Source: Chara braunii
Lineage: Eukaryota; Streptophyta; Charophyceae; Charales; Characeae
DNA length: 31,330 bases
Reading direction: 5' to 3'
Assembly (NCBI GenBank): GCA_003427395.1
Contig: BFEA01000038.1
Coordinates: 1,946,005-1,977,334 of the forward strand
Part shown: in pieces, positions 20,216 to 29,156 of the stretch
How positions within the stretch are numbered: the first letter of the stretch is position 1
How the letters are laid out: the number at the start of each line of letters is the position of its first letter
The notes under the pieces: generated by a model
Told to the model about the DNA's origin: nothing
Seen by the model: the letters and a program-made list of their open reading frames with translations, nothing else
Databases searched by the model: none
Made by a program: the position numbers and the translations under genes

Positions 20216-20316
20216 ATTTAAGATCATATTGAGAAATTGAGAAATTTATGGGAAAATCCTTGAGATACCGGGGCCATTACCCGACTTCGGCTAAGAAAAA
20301 CAACTGTGTACAAGAA

Positions 20317-20319
<3 letters not shown>

Positions 20320-20352
<33 letters not shown>

Positions 20353-20468
20353 CTTTGTAGACTATGGTAGGCAAGGTGGTACGAGCAGCCCTGCCTACTA
20401 CGGTCTACCTTGGTCACTCGATCTATTGGTGGGGAGCTGCACCTGCTCGAAACCGGGTCCAACGTCCC
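20320..20468 (-). mobile_element. SINE copy 5 with a different 20-bp hairpin stem
   Basis: On the minus strand it starts GGGACGTTGGACCCGG, has the core CGAGCAGGTGCAGCTCCCC, then CACCAATAGATCGAG, and ends in poly(A) (T at 20320-20348). Its hairpin stem is unrelated in sequence to that of copy 2 yet pairs over 20 positions. GTAGACTATGGTAGGCAAGG (20357-20376) faces CCCTGCCTACTACGGTCTAC (20389-20408), with four non-Watson-Crick positions, mostly G-U in RNA. The loop TGGTACGAGCAG resembles the loop of the other copies. Confidence 0.85.
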
Positions 20469-20791
20469 TCTTACAATAAGGAAACTTGCTGTGAAAATCC
20501 GAACATGAACACTAAAATTCTTTATCCTCCAAAGTTCGGATCAAAGGAGCATTCCCAGATCTCTCTGCCAGGTCTCATGCCCTCATACAACTTGAGTTAC
20601 AGGGCAACGCAACCAAGCCCCAGCACCGGCCAGCGTCGTTCTGGCCTCGTCTATTCGAAAACCACCGGGACTCGGGACTAAGGCAAATACCAATCAAGCT
20701 ACCAATCAGAACCATAGTTGTAGATCCCATCATTCATCTTGCAAATATCCCCCAAAAAAAACATTCTCAATCCTACCGCGGCGAGTCTTGC

Positions 20792-21472
20792 ATGGTGAAG
20801 CCACCATCTTCACCGCTGCTGTACCCTATTTCAACCCTACAGGCTAGCCCCTTCGCCGCAGAGTGTGTCATCTCCCACCGTCACAACACCACTACCCCCC
20901 GTCTTCAGCACCAAAGCCTTGGAAAAAAGTTTCCATTTAGGAAAACAGGAAATCAAAGGATTCCAAAAAATCACATGAGCATTTCAACGCTGACTATTCC
21001 CACAGGAAGAGGAGAAACCCCATGGAAAGTCCAGCGCCTATTGAGGTCTCAGTTACATGTAAAGGGGTTACAAGAACCAAAGGGATTACCCCTCTCCCCC
21101 AAAAGGCAACCCCTTGTCTGTTCACTGCCTCCGCGGGAAGGCACCCCCTCACCTACCCGCCCCAGTTCACAACAACCCCCAGAATACCCCTCCTGCTCCC
21201 TCAGTCGCATACAATACCCCCTAAAGTATGCCTCCGCAGAGCCGAAGATCCCCCTTCCTTCCTGCTCCACCCCCTCCAAGCGGAACAGCCCTCTCAACTC
21301 TCACCCTGCTGACATCAGCACCCCGTGTCCTCTCTCCACAACCGCCATAGCTGATCCGACCCAAAAATCAGCGTGGCCCAGAAAAGGACAAACCCTCAAT
21401 ATCGCCCCTACCCTCTCAAGGATCACACCACCCACCTTGTGTAACCCTCGCAGGGAGGGACTCCAACCCTAA
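20792..21472 (+). CDS. Unrecognised proline/serine-rich ORF, 226 aa
   Basis: It has an ATG start at 20792 and a TAA at 21470. The composition is rich in Pro, Ser, Arg and Lys (for example PPREGTPSPTRPSSQQPPEY), with no domain, signal peptide or membrane segment. The following sequence (21480-21910) contains short tandem repeats. It could be a fragment of a retroelement ORF1 or chance openness in C-rich DNA. No splice or promoter evidence separates these. Confidence 0.2.
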   Translation: MVKPPSSPLLYPISTLQASPFAAECVISHRHNTTTPRLQHQSLGKKFPFRKTGNQRIPKNHMSISTLTIPTGRGETPWKVQRLLRSQLHVKGLQEPKGLPLSPKRQPLVCSLPPREGTPSPTRPSSQQPPEYPSCSLSRIQYPLKYASAEPKIPLPSCSTPSKRNSPLNSHPADISTPCPLSTTAIADPTQKSAWPRKGQTLNIAPTLSRITPPTLCNPRREGLQP

Positions 21473-21708
21473 AGGAGATAATCCATTCAACACCTATGAC
21501 CCGGATCCCACAACATCACGGACTGAGGCCCAATTGCTAAGAACAACAAAAAAGACCTATTACTTGAGTAGTCACTATTTGAGACATCAGAAAATGAAAA
21601 AGGAATTTTAGGCATCTTTCTTCAACAAGAGACAAACGCCATTATCAACCTGCAATTTCCTACCCTATCGGAAAATCCAGTCTCCTTCCTTGAAGAGGCG
21701 AAACATCG

Positions 21709-21910
21709 TTGCCCAACACCAATCGCACCAGGGCTACTCCTCCTCAGCCGGTACCTATCAAATAGCCTAAATTGCCCAACGCCAATCGCATCTGATGAGA
21801 AATCCCCCAGCTCTCACACTAGGCTTATTCCTCCTCATCCGGTACCCACCAAACAGCCTAAACTGCCCAACGCCAATCGCATCTGATGAGAAATCCCCCC
21901 AGCCGGTACT
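21709..21910. repeat. Tandem repeat, 91-bp unit
   Basis: TGCCCAACGCCAATCGCATC begins units at 21773 and 21864. A first, shorter version (63 bp, lacking the CTGATGAGAAATCCCCC part) starts at 21709. Each unit has CTCCTCANCCGGTACC. Confidence 0.85.
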
Positions 21911-22432
21911 CGTCAAGCAACTCTGCTCCATCCCCTTCTCCGTCCTTGCAAAAGATCATGACTTGCTCCTTGTCCCGAGCCTCAAGTAGATACCCAAAAG
22001 ACATCCGAAATCTCGGCTCACTTGTCCCTACCTGACCTAAGAGTCACCCATAGAAAGAAATTATTTGAGGTTATTGGGAAAGAAAATCACGAACATCTAC
22101 AACTTGAAGGATCCGCCATAAACAAGAGTGCGTATTGTCAGAACTATTGAGAACTATTGAGACAAAACCACAATTGTAGTCAAGAATTCGAGTTTGAGTT
22201 AACAAATTATGATCTTGGGTATACGACGAATTCAAACAGAAATCTACATAAAAAAAAATGCTTTGAAAAATATATTTCGATTTTATTTATAGAACAAAAT
22301 CGGACAAAGCAAAAAGTAGATTGCTAATCGGAATATACTTTTGAATCTTCCAGACACTGGGATTAAGAATTGCGGATTACAAAATTCAATCGAGAGATGG
22401 AGGTCGGTTGTAGAATTATTATCGCCGCTAGG
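21911..22432. other. Unassigned DNA
   Basis: There is no gene. A small duplication AGAACTATTG occurs at about 22140-22160. Confidence 0.4.
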
Positions 22433-22520
22433 AAAAAAAATCCAGATTATGTTTTTACGACTGTGATCAATAGTAAAAAAATCCAGATTATGTTTTTACG
22501 GCTCTGATCAACAGGAAAAA
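22433..22520. repeat. Tandem repeat, 41-bp unit, two copies
   Basis: TCCAGATTATGTTTTTACG begins at 22441 and again at 22482, followed each time by RCTSTGATCAA. A third A-run follows, but the unit is not completed. Confidence 0.9.
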
Positions 22521-22770
22521 AAACACTCACTAGGGATTTTATGCGTTAGCAATCAAAAAAAAAAAAAGGATCTCGACCGTCTGTCTTGTCATTCAGGAAA
22601 AACAATGGAGAGTCTTCTTGGTTCGTTACCGACCTTAATTACCACCCCCCACTCATGTCACGTCTTTGCTCTCTCCTAACTTCCACCTCCTCCTTCACCG
22701 GCTTCAAAAAACATCTCAACCGCTCGTGGCCTGCATCACATCGCAACCATCTGACCATAAGGCTGAACAT

Positions 22771-22886
22771 TGAAGATTGTCAGACAGTGGCCAAAAACTT
22801 ACCACAACACAACCACGTAGCGAAACGATGAAGATTGTCGGACCGTGGCCAAAAGCTTACCACAACACAACCACGTAGTAAGCCCA
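22771..22886. repeat. Tandem repeat, 58-bp unit, two copies
   Basis: TGAAGATTGTCRGACMGTGG starts at 22771 and 22829, and each unit ends in ACCACAACACAACCACGTAG. Confidence 0.93.
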
Positions 22887-24510
22887 AAACCACTGAGCCT
22901 GTCGATGACCCCTCGCTGGCAATCCGGAGGGAGAAGGAAAATCCATGGTGGCCGGACACCTACGCAAATTGACCAATCCCGCCATCTCATGTGGCCCGCC
23001 GCTAGAATCATCAGAAACCTTTAGCGACTACATGTCAACACTTGGAGCGAACCTGAGGACAAGACTCCCACGGAAAGGAAAGCAGCAGCAAACCATCTCC
23101 TCCCCGTCTCATCGCAATTCCCTCTGAAAGTAGAATCATACCACCATCGCTAAGGCACAACCACTCGCGTCCCACACAACCACTATCCACGTATCGCCGC
23201 AAACACCACTGCGCCAACCACCAAAACGTGTCGAGTCTCTCTGTGACGAACCACTTTCTGTAGCGCGCGATTTTCTGCGCGGTCACAATGAGGGGTCCTA
23301 AGCTGGGAAGGTTGGGCCAATTACGGTAGATTGGGATGGATGGGAAATTGCATCAGTGTCCTCGTTTCTTTGTCTTTTTCGTCGCCTCTTTTCGGATGGT
23401 TGGGTTCGGAGCCGGGTGAGTCCCGGGGCAATCGATTGATTGATTGGCTGTGTCTGCGGCGCGCCGACGAGCTCGCGATTAATAAATGTTGACGTCATTT
23501 TTTTTTTTTTTTATCGGTTTTGGAACTTTTTGGGCGCGGACATCGCGCGGAAATTTGCTTCGTTCTTTTTGAATTTTCTTTTTTTGAATTCTTTTTCGAA
23601 TTTTGTCGAGCCCCGATGACTCTCGGAATTGCGGACTTTCCCCCTGGAACCTATACCCTTGCTTTTTCGCATTGGTTAGAAATTTAGGACTTTTTGTAAT
23701 TAAGACTTTCTTTGGCCGCGCGACGCTTTTTGTTTGCGCGCTCCTTTATGCGGCTGCAACGAAATTCTGATTAGTCGGTGCCTTTAATTGGGTGTGTAAC
23801 TATAATCGTGGGTTGGCGCCATTGTAACTGTATCTCTCTTCTTGCGCTTCGTCTTTCCCGCCCTCCTTCTCTTTCTTTTGCTGCATTTTTGTAGCTACGG
23901 ACTACATGCTCAGATTGATGCGTGGAGAGTGGCTACGTCCCCCACGCCGCGGCCCGGTCATGCAGAACGTAGGCACTCCCTCTCTAATCTCCCTCTAAGT
24001 CCTGGTAATTCCGTGTTCTTCGCGCATGCATACACGCTATAAACTTCGGTTGTGCGATTAGTTAGCTCTCTTAACCAGCAGTTGGAAGCTCGGGGTTGCG
24101 CGATCAGAGAGGGTCGGCACACGAGCGAAGTAAGTGGTGAGTAGAGCAGGAGTTGGGCGACCCGACGAACTGGTGCCAAACGCGCGGGGTTGACGAGGGC
24201 CATGACGGACTGTGGGCGCGGGCGAACCTGACGGGTGCGGGAGGACTAAGCGGGGTGACGGCTTCGTGGGTTAGTGCACGACGACGAACTGTCCGCATCG
24301 GAGAGAGAGAGAGAGAGAGGAAGAGGGAGTTGAGGTTGATGGACGCAGTTTTGCTGTTTCTTTTATCTTTTCTCCCTCATGTCTCGTGTACATAAATTTT
24401 GATTTCGGCTTCGGGCAGTTTGCCCATTTTTCAATTTATCGGAATCTGGACTTGGATTTTTGCTCGCACTTATCTTCGTGATTCCATCTCATATGTACTG
24501 TGCGCATGTT
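22887..24510. other. Unassigned DNA, possibly upstream part of the LTR element
   Basis: No gene is recognised. A T-run lies at 23498-23512 and a (GA)n tract at 24300-24319. The frame near 23842-24042 lacks an ATG, so its hydrophobic start is not taken as a signal peptide. Confidence 0.35.
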
Positions 24511-24990
24511 GCTGAATGAACGAGCGTATGGATGTAATGTTTTCTGTCGGAATCTTTGCCTTTGCTTTTGATTGATGCACTCGTAAGTAGGATAGGAGTT
24601 TTTGCGCAATCAGGCCATTCTGCTCTCGTTTTTGTTGATCTCTTGATTGGGCTGTTGTGTGAGGTGCATCTGGCATACACGGAGTGAACGCCGCGCGACT
24701 TGCTCTATGCACTTACCCGCGCTCCTGTGCACCGGATCGTCAACACTCAGCAATTGCCGGATATTGTGTGATCGAATGTGTCAGTTCTGTATGCGCTGAA
24801 TGAATGGATGTATGGATGTCATGTTTGGTTGTTTATCTTTTGCTGGATCTGTGCCTTTGCCTTCGATTATTCCATTCGATGCATTCATGAGTAGGAGAGG
24901 AATTTTGCGCAATCAATAATCCTGTTTTTATTTTGTTTGTTTTTTGATTGAGCTATTGTGGTCGTTGCATCCAAAACGACACGGAGCGAT
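24511..24990. repeat. Diverged direct duplication, spacing about 284-302 bp
   Basis: 24511-24690 and 24795-24990 share the same order of blocks: GCTGAATGAA, TGGATGTNATGTTT, TGCCTTTGC, AGTAGGA...TTTTGCGCAATCA, TTGATTGNGCTNTTGTG and CACGGAG. Indels make the offset drift from 284 to 302. It lies upstream of the gag-bearing element and may be LTR or leader sequence. Confidence 0.7.
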
Positions 24991-25271
24991 TAGACGATCG
25001 GAAGTCAGACTCAACGAACACCGCACGAGGACGCGTGCAAACGCGATCCGAGTCGCGCGCTTTCACATATCCCCGTGCGTCAATTCGAAAGGCCCGTCGA
25101 CTGCAGAAACACTGGCTGATTGGACGCGGCCACCCAGGGTCCGAGACGGTACAGTCATCCCGCACGAGCACGTATAAGCCCGACGGACTTCGCGTGGCCT
25201 GCGAGTGCTCAAGCGCGGCGATCGCAATTGTCACGAACCCGCCCTTAAGCGTCTCGTAGCTCGGCGATGAC

Positions 25272-25652
25272 ATGATGACACGATCCCAGAATTCTGACTC
25301 ATCATACGACCCGGATTACTTCACCCCTTGGATAAACGAACTCCTCCGACAGAGATACCCCTGCCTAACCGAGAACCGACTGTGTCCTCGGGAATTCCAC
25401 TGCGCCACCACTAGCGACCCTAGGTGCTCTGATTTCCCCTCTCCGGACCATACCTACTACTTCATCCATCCTGGATTTGTCGTTATCACCACCAGTTTCC
25501 CTCCCTTTCGCCTCCTCCTTCCATACCACCAACTCAACGTCATCCCGTGGTCGGCCATAGCCCCATACTGGCCCAGTACGCCCCGCGGAAACTGCCGACG
25601 ACGCAACAATCGGAGGACCCCGGAACCCCGGAGGCCCAACCCAAACGCGTGA
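25272..25652 (+). CDS. Unrecognised ORF upstream of gag, 126 aa
   Basis: Two adjacent ATGs open a frame at 25272 that runs to TGA at 25650. The middle reads like true protein (SYDPDYFTPWINELLRQRY, then HTYYFIHPGFVVITTSFPP), followed by a basic Arg/Asn/Pro-rich end. Two more open frames follow in other phases (25666-25872 and 25832-26215), so this may be the first part of a longer, frameshifted coding region leading towards gag. No family is recognised. It could be an extra ORF of the retrotransposon or, if the primer-binding-site call at 25971 is right, a chance frame inside its LTR. Confidence 0.3.
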   Translation: MMTRSQNSDSSYDPDYFTPWINELLRQRYPCLTENRLCPREFHCATTSDPRCSDFPSPDHTYYFIHPGFVVITTSFPPFRLLLPYHQLNVIPWSAIAPYWPSTPRGNCRRRNNRRTPEPRRPNPNA

Positions 25653-25947
25653 CGGCCGGCGCCACGTGGCAACCCCCGACAGCCTGAATCATTGGAACCC
25701 CATCCACCCCGAAGGGACCCTCCCGCAAACCGCCGTCCCCGAAACCAATGGCTCGCCCGACCCTGAGCAACCCACGCGTACCATCTGCTTCGTGACCGAA
25801 GGCGATCCGCCCTCTCTGCAAAATTGCACTCGTGCCTCCGAAAAACCCTGCCACAGGAGATCTCAGTTCTGACCTGGGACTCCACTTTCCCAAAAATCCT
25901 TGGCACACCCCTTTTCGCACTTCTAGGCCCACATCTCACTCCGATCA

Positions 25948-25973
25948 GGAAGTCGCGCTGGGCGTGAGGTTGG
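25948..25973. repeat. 26-bp direct repeat, left copy
   Basis: It matches 27280-27305 at 24 of 26 positions, with shared core TGGGCGTGAGGTTGG. The left copy abuts the candidate primer binding site. It may be the 3' end of an LTR. Confidence 0.6.
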
Positions 25974-25983
25974 TATCGGAGCC
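25971..25983 (+). promoter_or_regulatory. Candidate primer binding site (initiator tRNA-Met type)
   Basis: TGGTATCGGAGCC matches 12 of 13 bases of the plant initiator tRNA-Met primer site TGGTATCAGAGCC. It lies 154 bases upstream of the gag ATG (26125), a normal distance. If correct, the 5' LTR ends just before it, near 25968-25970. No TG...CA pair is evident. Confidence 0.45.
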
Positions 25984-26124
25984 CGACACGTGGCCGGGTT
26001 TTAGGGTTAATAGCACAACTAATTGGGCGATCTGGCTAACCGAGGGCGACCTCGGCCCCGAAACGCGCATAGACGCGACCCCATCGCCACCAGAAGCAGA
26101 TCAGCTAATCGACGGGCAGCCAAC

Positions 26125-27360
26125 ATGGCTGCTAATGTACCGAACCCGAATCTGCAGCAGAATGCTAACCAACCAAATCCTAATCAACCCGCACCACGAG
26201 CACAGGCTCCCATGACGCCACCTGATCTCTATCTATTTGACCCTGCACACCACCTGGCAGGAGCATGGTTGGCCACACTCCGAGCACAGCAGTATGACGA
26301 TAATGAAGCTTAGGTAAACATCCCCGCTCGATTAGGAGGAGACGCTCACCACTGGTTTAGTACCTATGTATGGGTAGATCTTCAGACCTTTGAACGAGAC
26401 TTTCTAAACCGATTTGATTACGTCCACCCAGAGCAAGCACTTTACATGATCAAGGACCGAGTGCAAAAACCTCTCGAATCCGTTGCAGAGTATCGAAACC
26501 GGTTCTACCGAATCTTTGTGAAAACTGAGCGAGGTGAGCAAGTAGGGAGAGATCTGTTCATAGACGGACTCTGCAGCCGAACAATAAGGGCGAAGCTGCG
26601 AAAGCAGTTTTCCCCCATTAATCATACACTGCAGCAAATCATGGCTGCTGCAGAAGAAATGGAACGGAAGTTCGCGGCGAACTTCCTGGAAGGAGAAGAC
26701 TATTCTAGGGAAGGAGATTCGTTCGAACTCGCAAGGGCAAAAGCCGAACTGGCTGCGCTGCAAAACGAGTTCGAAAACATGGGGTTTGTATCGGGTCTTG
26801 TCACCTACATAGAACAGATAGCCCCTAAACGACCGATTCCAAGTGAGATCCTAAGTGTCCCTGTTCCGGTGATGCCAACACCTGTACGAACGACACCCCC
26901 GCCCCCAATTGAGACTCCCATACGATCGAATGAATCAGCTGCCATATTCGAACTGACCAAAACATTGATTAGTCTAATCCAGAAAAGCAAAAAGGAACAA
27001 CGAGAGCACAACGCTCGGTTGGAAGCCATGATGAGAAACATGCGGCCCATCGCAGTACGCGCCCCTCCAATCCAACAAGGGCTGGCCCCGGCGCCTGCTC
27101 TCGGGGGGGCCGCGAACAATCTGAATGTCTGTTATGCATGCCATCAGCTAGGACATCTAGCCCGTGACTGCCCCCACCGACCCCCACAACAGCGGATTGG
27201 GGTCGCACCAGTGGCAACAGCCCCCGTCACTAACGGACCAGGGAGGGTAGGAACTCTCATGGAAGAGATGGAAGGTGTGGGAAGTTGCGTTGGGCGTGAG
27301 GTTGGGCGTCACATCTCCACGAAAACACGATGTTGGCACGGGGCGCAGCGTTCCCGGTAG
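26125..27360 (+). pseudogene. gag: LTR retrotransposon gag, one in-frame stop, no pol
   Basis: From ATG 26125 the frame runs 411 codons to TAG at 27358, interrupted once by TAG at 26311-26313 (codon 63). The gag core follows, with LYMIKDRVQKPLESVAEYRN, then FYRIFV and GLCSRTIRAKLRKQF. A charged helical stretch and a proline-rich linker come next, then a perfect zinc knuckle C-x2-C-x4-H-x4-C (CYACHQLGHLARDC, 27130-27171). Gag builds the virus-like particle and packages the element RNA. No protease, reverse transcriptase or integrase follows; the reading after the knuckle soon becomes unlike pol. A Ty3-type element is favoured by the gag style, but this cannot be settled without pol. Confidence 0.8.
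27280..27305. repeat. 26-bp direct repeat, right copy
   Basis: It lies within the last part of the gag frame. If the left copy is the end of the 5' LTR, this would be a scrap of the 3' LTR end left after deletion of pol. Confidence 0.6.
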
Positions 27361-27592
27361 CGCTGCCCTCCTTGTCTCATCTCGGCTTGAGGTCGACAAG
27401 GATATGAAAAGTCGAGCCTGAAGCCGGTAAAAAGATTTAGGGCCTTTTATGGCAAAATAGCAAAAGTTTGATGGTTGGGTCAGTCGCACGAGGCAGGGAA
27501 AGTGGCAAAAGCAGCAAACGGGGTATCAAATGTCATCGGCCTGGCGGGGCGCGGGGAAGGGCATTTTGGTACCACCGTTGGATGTGGTAGCA

Positions 27593-27595
<3 letters not shown>
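27361..27595. other. Unassigned DNA after gag
   Basis: No gene is seen. No polypurine tract or LTR could be recognised. Confidence 0.4.

Positions 27596-27658
<63 letters not shown>
27596..27658. repeat. (AT)n microsatellite
   Basis: About 31 TA units without interruption. Confidence 0.98.
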
Positions 27659-27660
<2 letters not shown>

Positions 27661-28003
27661 CAGTTCAAGAGTTCGAGAAAGGAAACTCGAAACAAACTTT
27701 CTTAAAAAAAAAAAGTTGAAGGATTTGGGCCTCCCGCTGTGTGACAACACGAGGCACCATTTTGACACTCGCCAGAAAGTCCGGCTCGTGTCTTGTGTAT
27801 TGCTGCCACTATGTAACCGGACAGGGTGACATTCAGCAAAATCGGGACATTCTTGCTGCTATGCCACCGTTGTGTGAGTACGCCCTTAGTAGCTAACCCG
27901 TCAAAGGATAAAGACTTTTCGTATATGGCCCTGCCCTGTGCTCTTACAACCAGCCGGGGGGTCTGCAAGCACTATCAGTCTATGTAGGCTAGCAAGTAGG
28001 CAA
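27659..28003. other. Unassigned DNA
   Basis: No gene is recognised. An A-run lies at 27703-27714. Confidence 0.4.
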
Positions 28004-28031
28004 GCAACTCAGTTGGCCGGAGTTCGATCTG
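28004..28031 (+). pseudogene. tRNA-like scrap: D-arm joined to T-arm
   Basis: CAACTCAGTTGG resembles a tRNA D-arm/A box (TAGCTCAGTTGG). It is followed at once by CCGGAGTTCGATCTG, like a T-arm/B box (GGTTCGATCC). The anticodon arm is missing between them. It could be a shrunken tRNA pseudogene or coincidence. Confidence 0.3.
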
Positions 28032-28120
28032 TCAAAATATCATCCAGGGTACACTGACCCTACGAGGTACAGGCAATGCTTCAGCATGTCTGTTCATACA
28101 AACAAACAATCAAATGTTTA

Positions 28121-28216
28121 GGGATGTCCTTCGTTAAAATTGGAACAATACAGAGAAGATTGGCATGGCCACTACGAATGGATGACACGCATAAATAGAG
28201 AAATGGTCCAAATTTT
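28121..28216 (+). pseudogene. U6: U6 snRNA pseudogene
   Basis: TTAAAATTGGAACAATACAG, AGAAGATTGGCATGGCC, GGATGACACGCATAAAT and GAGAAATGGTCCAAATTTTT align along plant U6 snRNA, the catalytic core of the spliceosome. The ACAGAGA box is intact. The AGC triad reads GGC (TTGGCATGG for TTAGCATGG), the 5' stem-loop is shortened, and the internal stem is changed (CACTACGAATGGATG). No plant upstream sequence element or suitably placed TATA box is visible. Fourteen bases after the T-run comes an A-rich tract, so this is most likely a retroposed copy. The end GAGAAATGGTCCAAATTTT is plant-type. Confidence 0.9.
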
Positions 28217-28256
28217 TAGTAAGATCTTCGGAAAAAAAAAAAATAAAAAAAATTAA

Positions 28257-28370
28257 GGGACACTGGACCCGCTTTCAGCGAAGCTGCTCCCCACCAACAG
28301 ATGGAGCCTCCCCGGGACTGCGAGTGGTGTCCGCTCTTACCAGCACCCCTAGCACCCGCTCGGGTTGTTC
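28257..28370 (+). mobile_element. SINE copy 6, just 3' of the U6 pseudogene
   Basis: It starts GGGACACTGGACCCG right after an A-rich tract (28231-28256), carries the core GAAGCTGCTCCCCACCAACA, GATGGAGCC and the end GCTCGGGTTGTTC, but lacks a poly(A) tail. The hairpin GCGAGTGGTG with CACCCCTAGC is partly decayed. Confidence 0.8.
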
Positions 28371-28683
28371 TTTAAACCACCAGTACTTGGACCATACATC
28401 GGCCGCGGGGCTTACCCGTTAACGCGCCGCACTTTGTGGGGTTCAGGGGAGGCTTGGCATGGCGATGGGGGAGGAAGCTGGTGGCGCCACGGGAACCTCC
28501 CACAAGGACTGCAAGATGTCCTCGTGGTGTGCGATGTGGAAACGCGCGGACACTAGTAGCAAGGAGGGGAAAAAGAAAAAAGAAAACGGACGAGGAAAAA
28601 TGAAAACAGATCGTTGCCATTAAAAAAAAAAAAAACAGATCGTTGCTTTTCTTTTTTTTTTTTTTTTTTTTTTTTTTTTGGAA
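28371..28683. other. Unassigned DNA with A- and T-runs
   Basis: No gene is present. A small duplication (ACAGATCGTTGC) occurs at 28607-28618 and 28636-28647. The T-run 28650-28679 leads into the next repeat. Confidence 0.5.
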
Positions 28684-29067
28684 GAATGTATTTTGCTTCA
28701 CTTTTGCAACGCACGGAATGAATCTGAGGGCAATCACGTTCAGAGATTGGTTTCTCATTTCCCCTATTTTTTTTTCTTTTTTTTCTTTTTTGGGAAGAAG
28801 CTCGTTGGCTGTTTGTGCACTCGCTCCCTGTGAGAGACGGGGAGCATTCATTGCCTGAGGTCCCAGATGGAGTGTAATGTTACAACTTCGAATAATGTAT
28901 CTGGCTTTACTTCTGCACCGCGTCATATGAATCTGAGGGCAATCACATTCAGATGCTGGTTTCCCATTTTCCCTTTTTTTTTTTTTTTTTTTTTTTTTTG
29001 GGAAGAAGCCCGTTGGCTGTTTGTGCACTCGCTCCCTATGAGAGACGGGGAGCATTCATTGCCTGAG
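28684..29067 (-). repeat. Two tandem copies of a retroposon-like unit, 210-bp period
   Basis: Copy 1 (28684-28859) and copy 2 (28894-29067) share AATGTATYTKGCTTYACTT, GAATCTGAGGGCAATCAC, an internal poly(T) of variable length, GGGAAGAAGCYCGTTGGCTG and GAGACGGGGAGCATTCATTG. Read on the minus strand, each has a segment with a GCTCCC/GGGAGC stem that runs into poly(A). The unit continues 3' of the diverged SINE core at 29090-29156, so it may be a longer SINE variant that duplicated. Confidence 0.8.
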
Positions 29068-29089
29068 TAGAAACAAGAAAACAACGGCC

Positions 29090-29156
29090 TACGTTCCATC
29101 TGCTGGCAGCAGGTCCAGCATAAGGAGCGGTACCTGCTTGAAGCAACAAATGTCCC
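29090..29156 (-). mobile_element. SINE copy 7, strongly diverged core
   Basis: On the minus strand GGGACATTTGTTGCTTCAAG leads to CAGGTACCGCTCC and CAGCAGATGGAACG, matching the order of the family core (GGGAC, CAGGTGCTGCTCC, AATAGATGGAGC). The 3' part is replaced by the unit at 28894-29067, which ends in poly(A). Confidence 0.5.

Noticed and set aside
23842-24042. Secreted protein with an N-terminal hydrophobic stretch
   Set aside because: The frame begins at a TTG with no ATG, and the hydrophobicity comes from a CT-rich tract.
24172-24187. TGGTGCCAAACGCGCG as a primer binding site
   Set aside because: It starts like a primer site but matches no tRNA end that I can name and lies almost 2 kb from gag. 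TGGTATCGGAGCC at 25971 is a better match and better placed.
28121-28216. A functional U6 gene
   Set aside because: The AGC triad is mutated, the 5' stem-loop is shortened, the internal stem is changed, and no plant U6 promoter elements are visible upstream.
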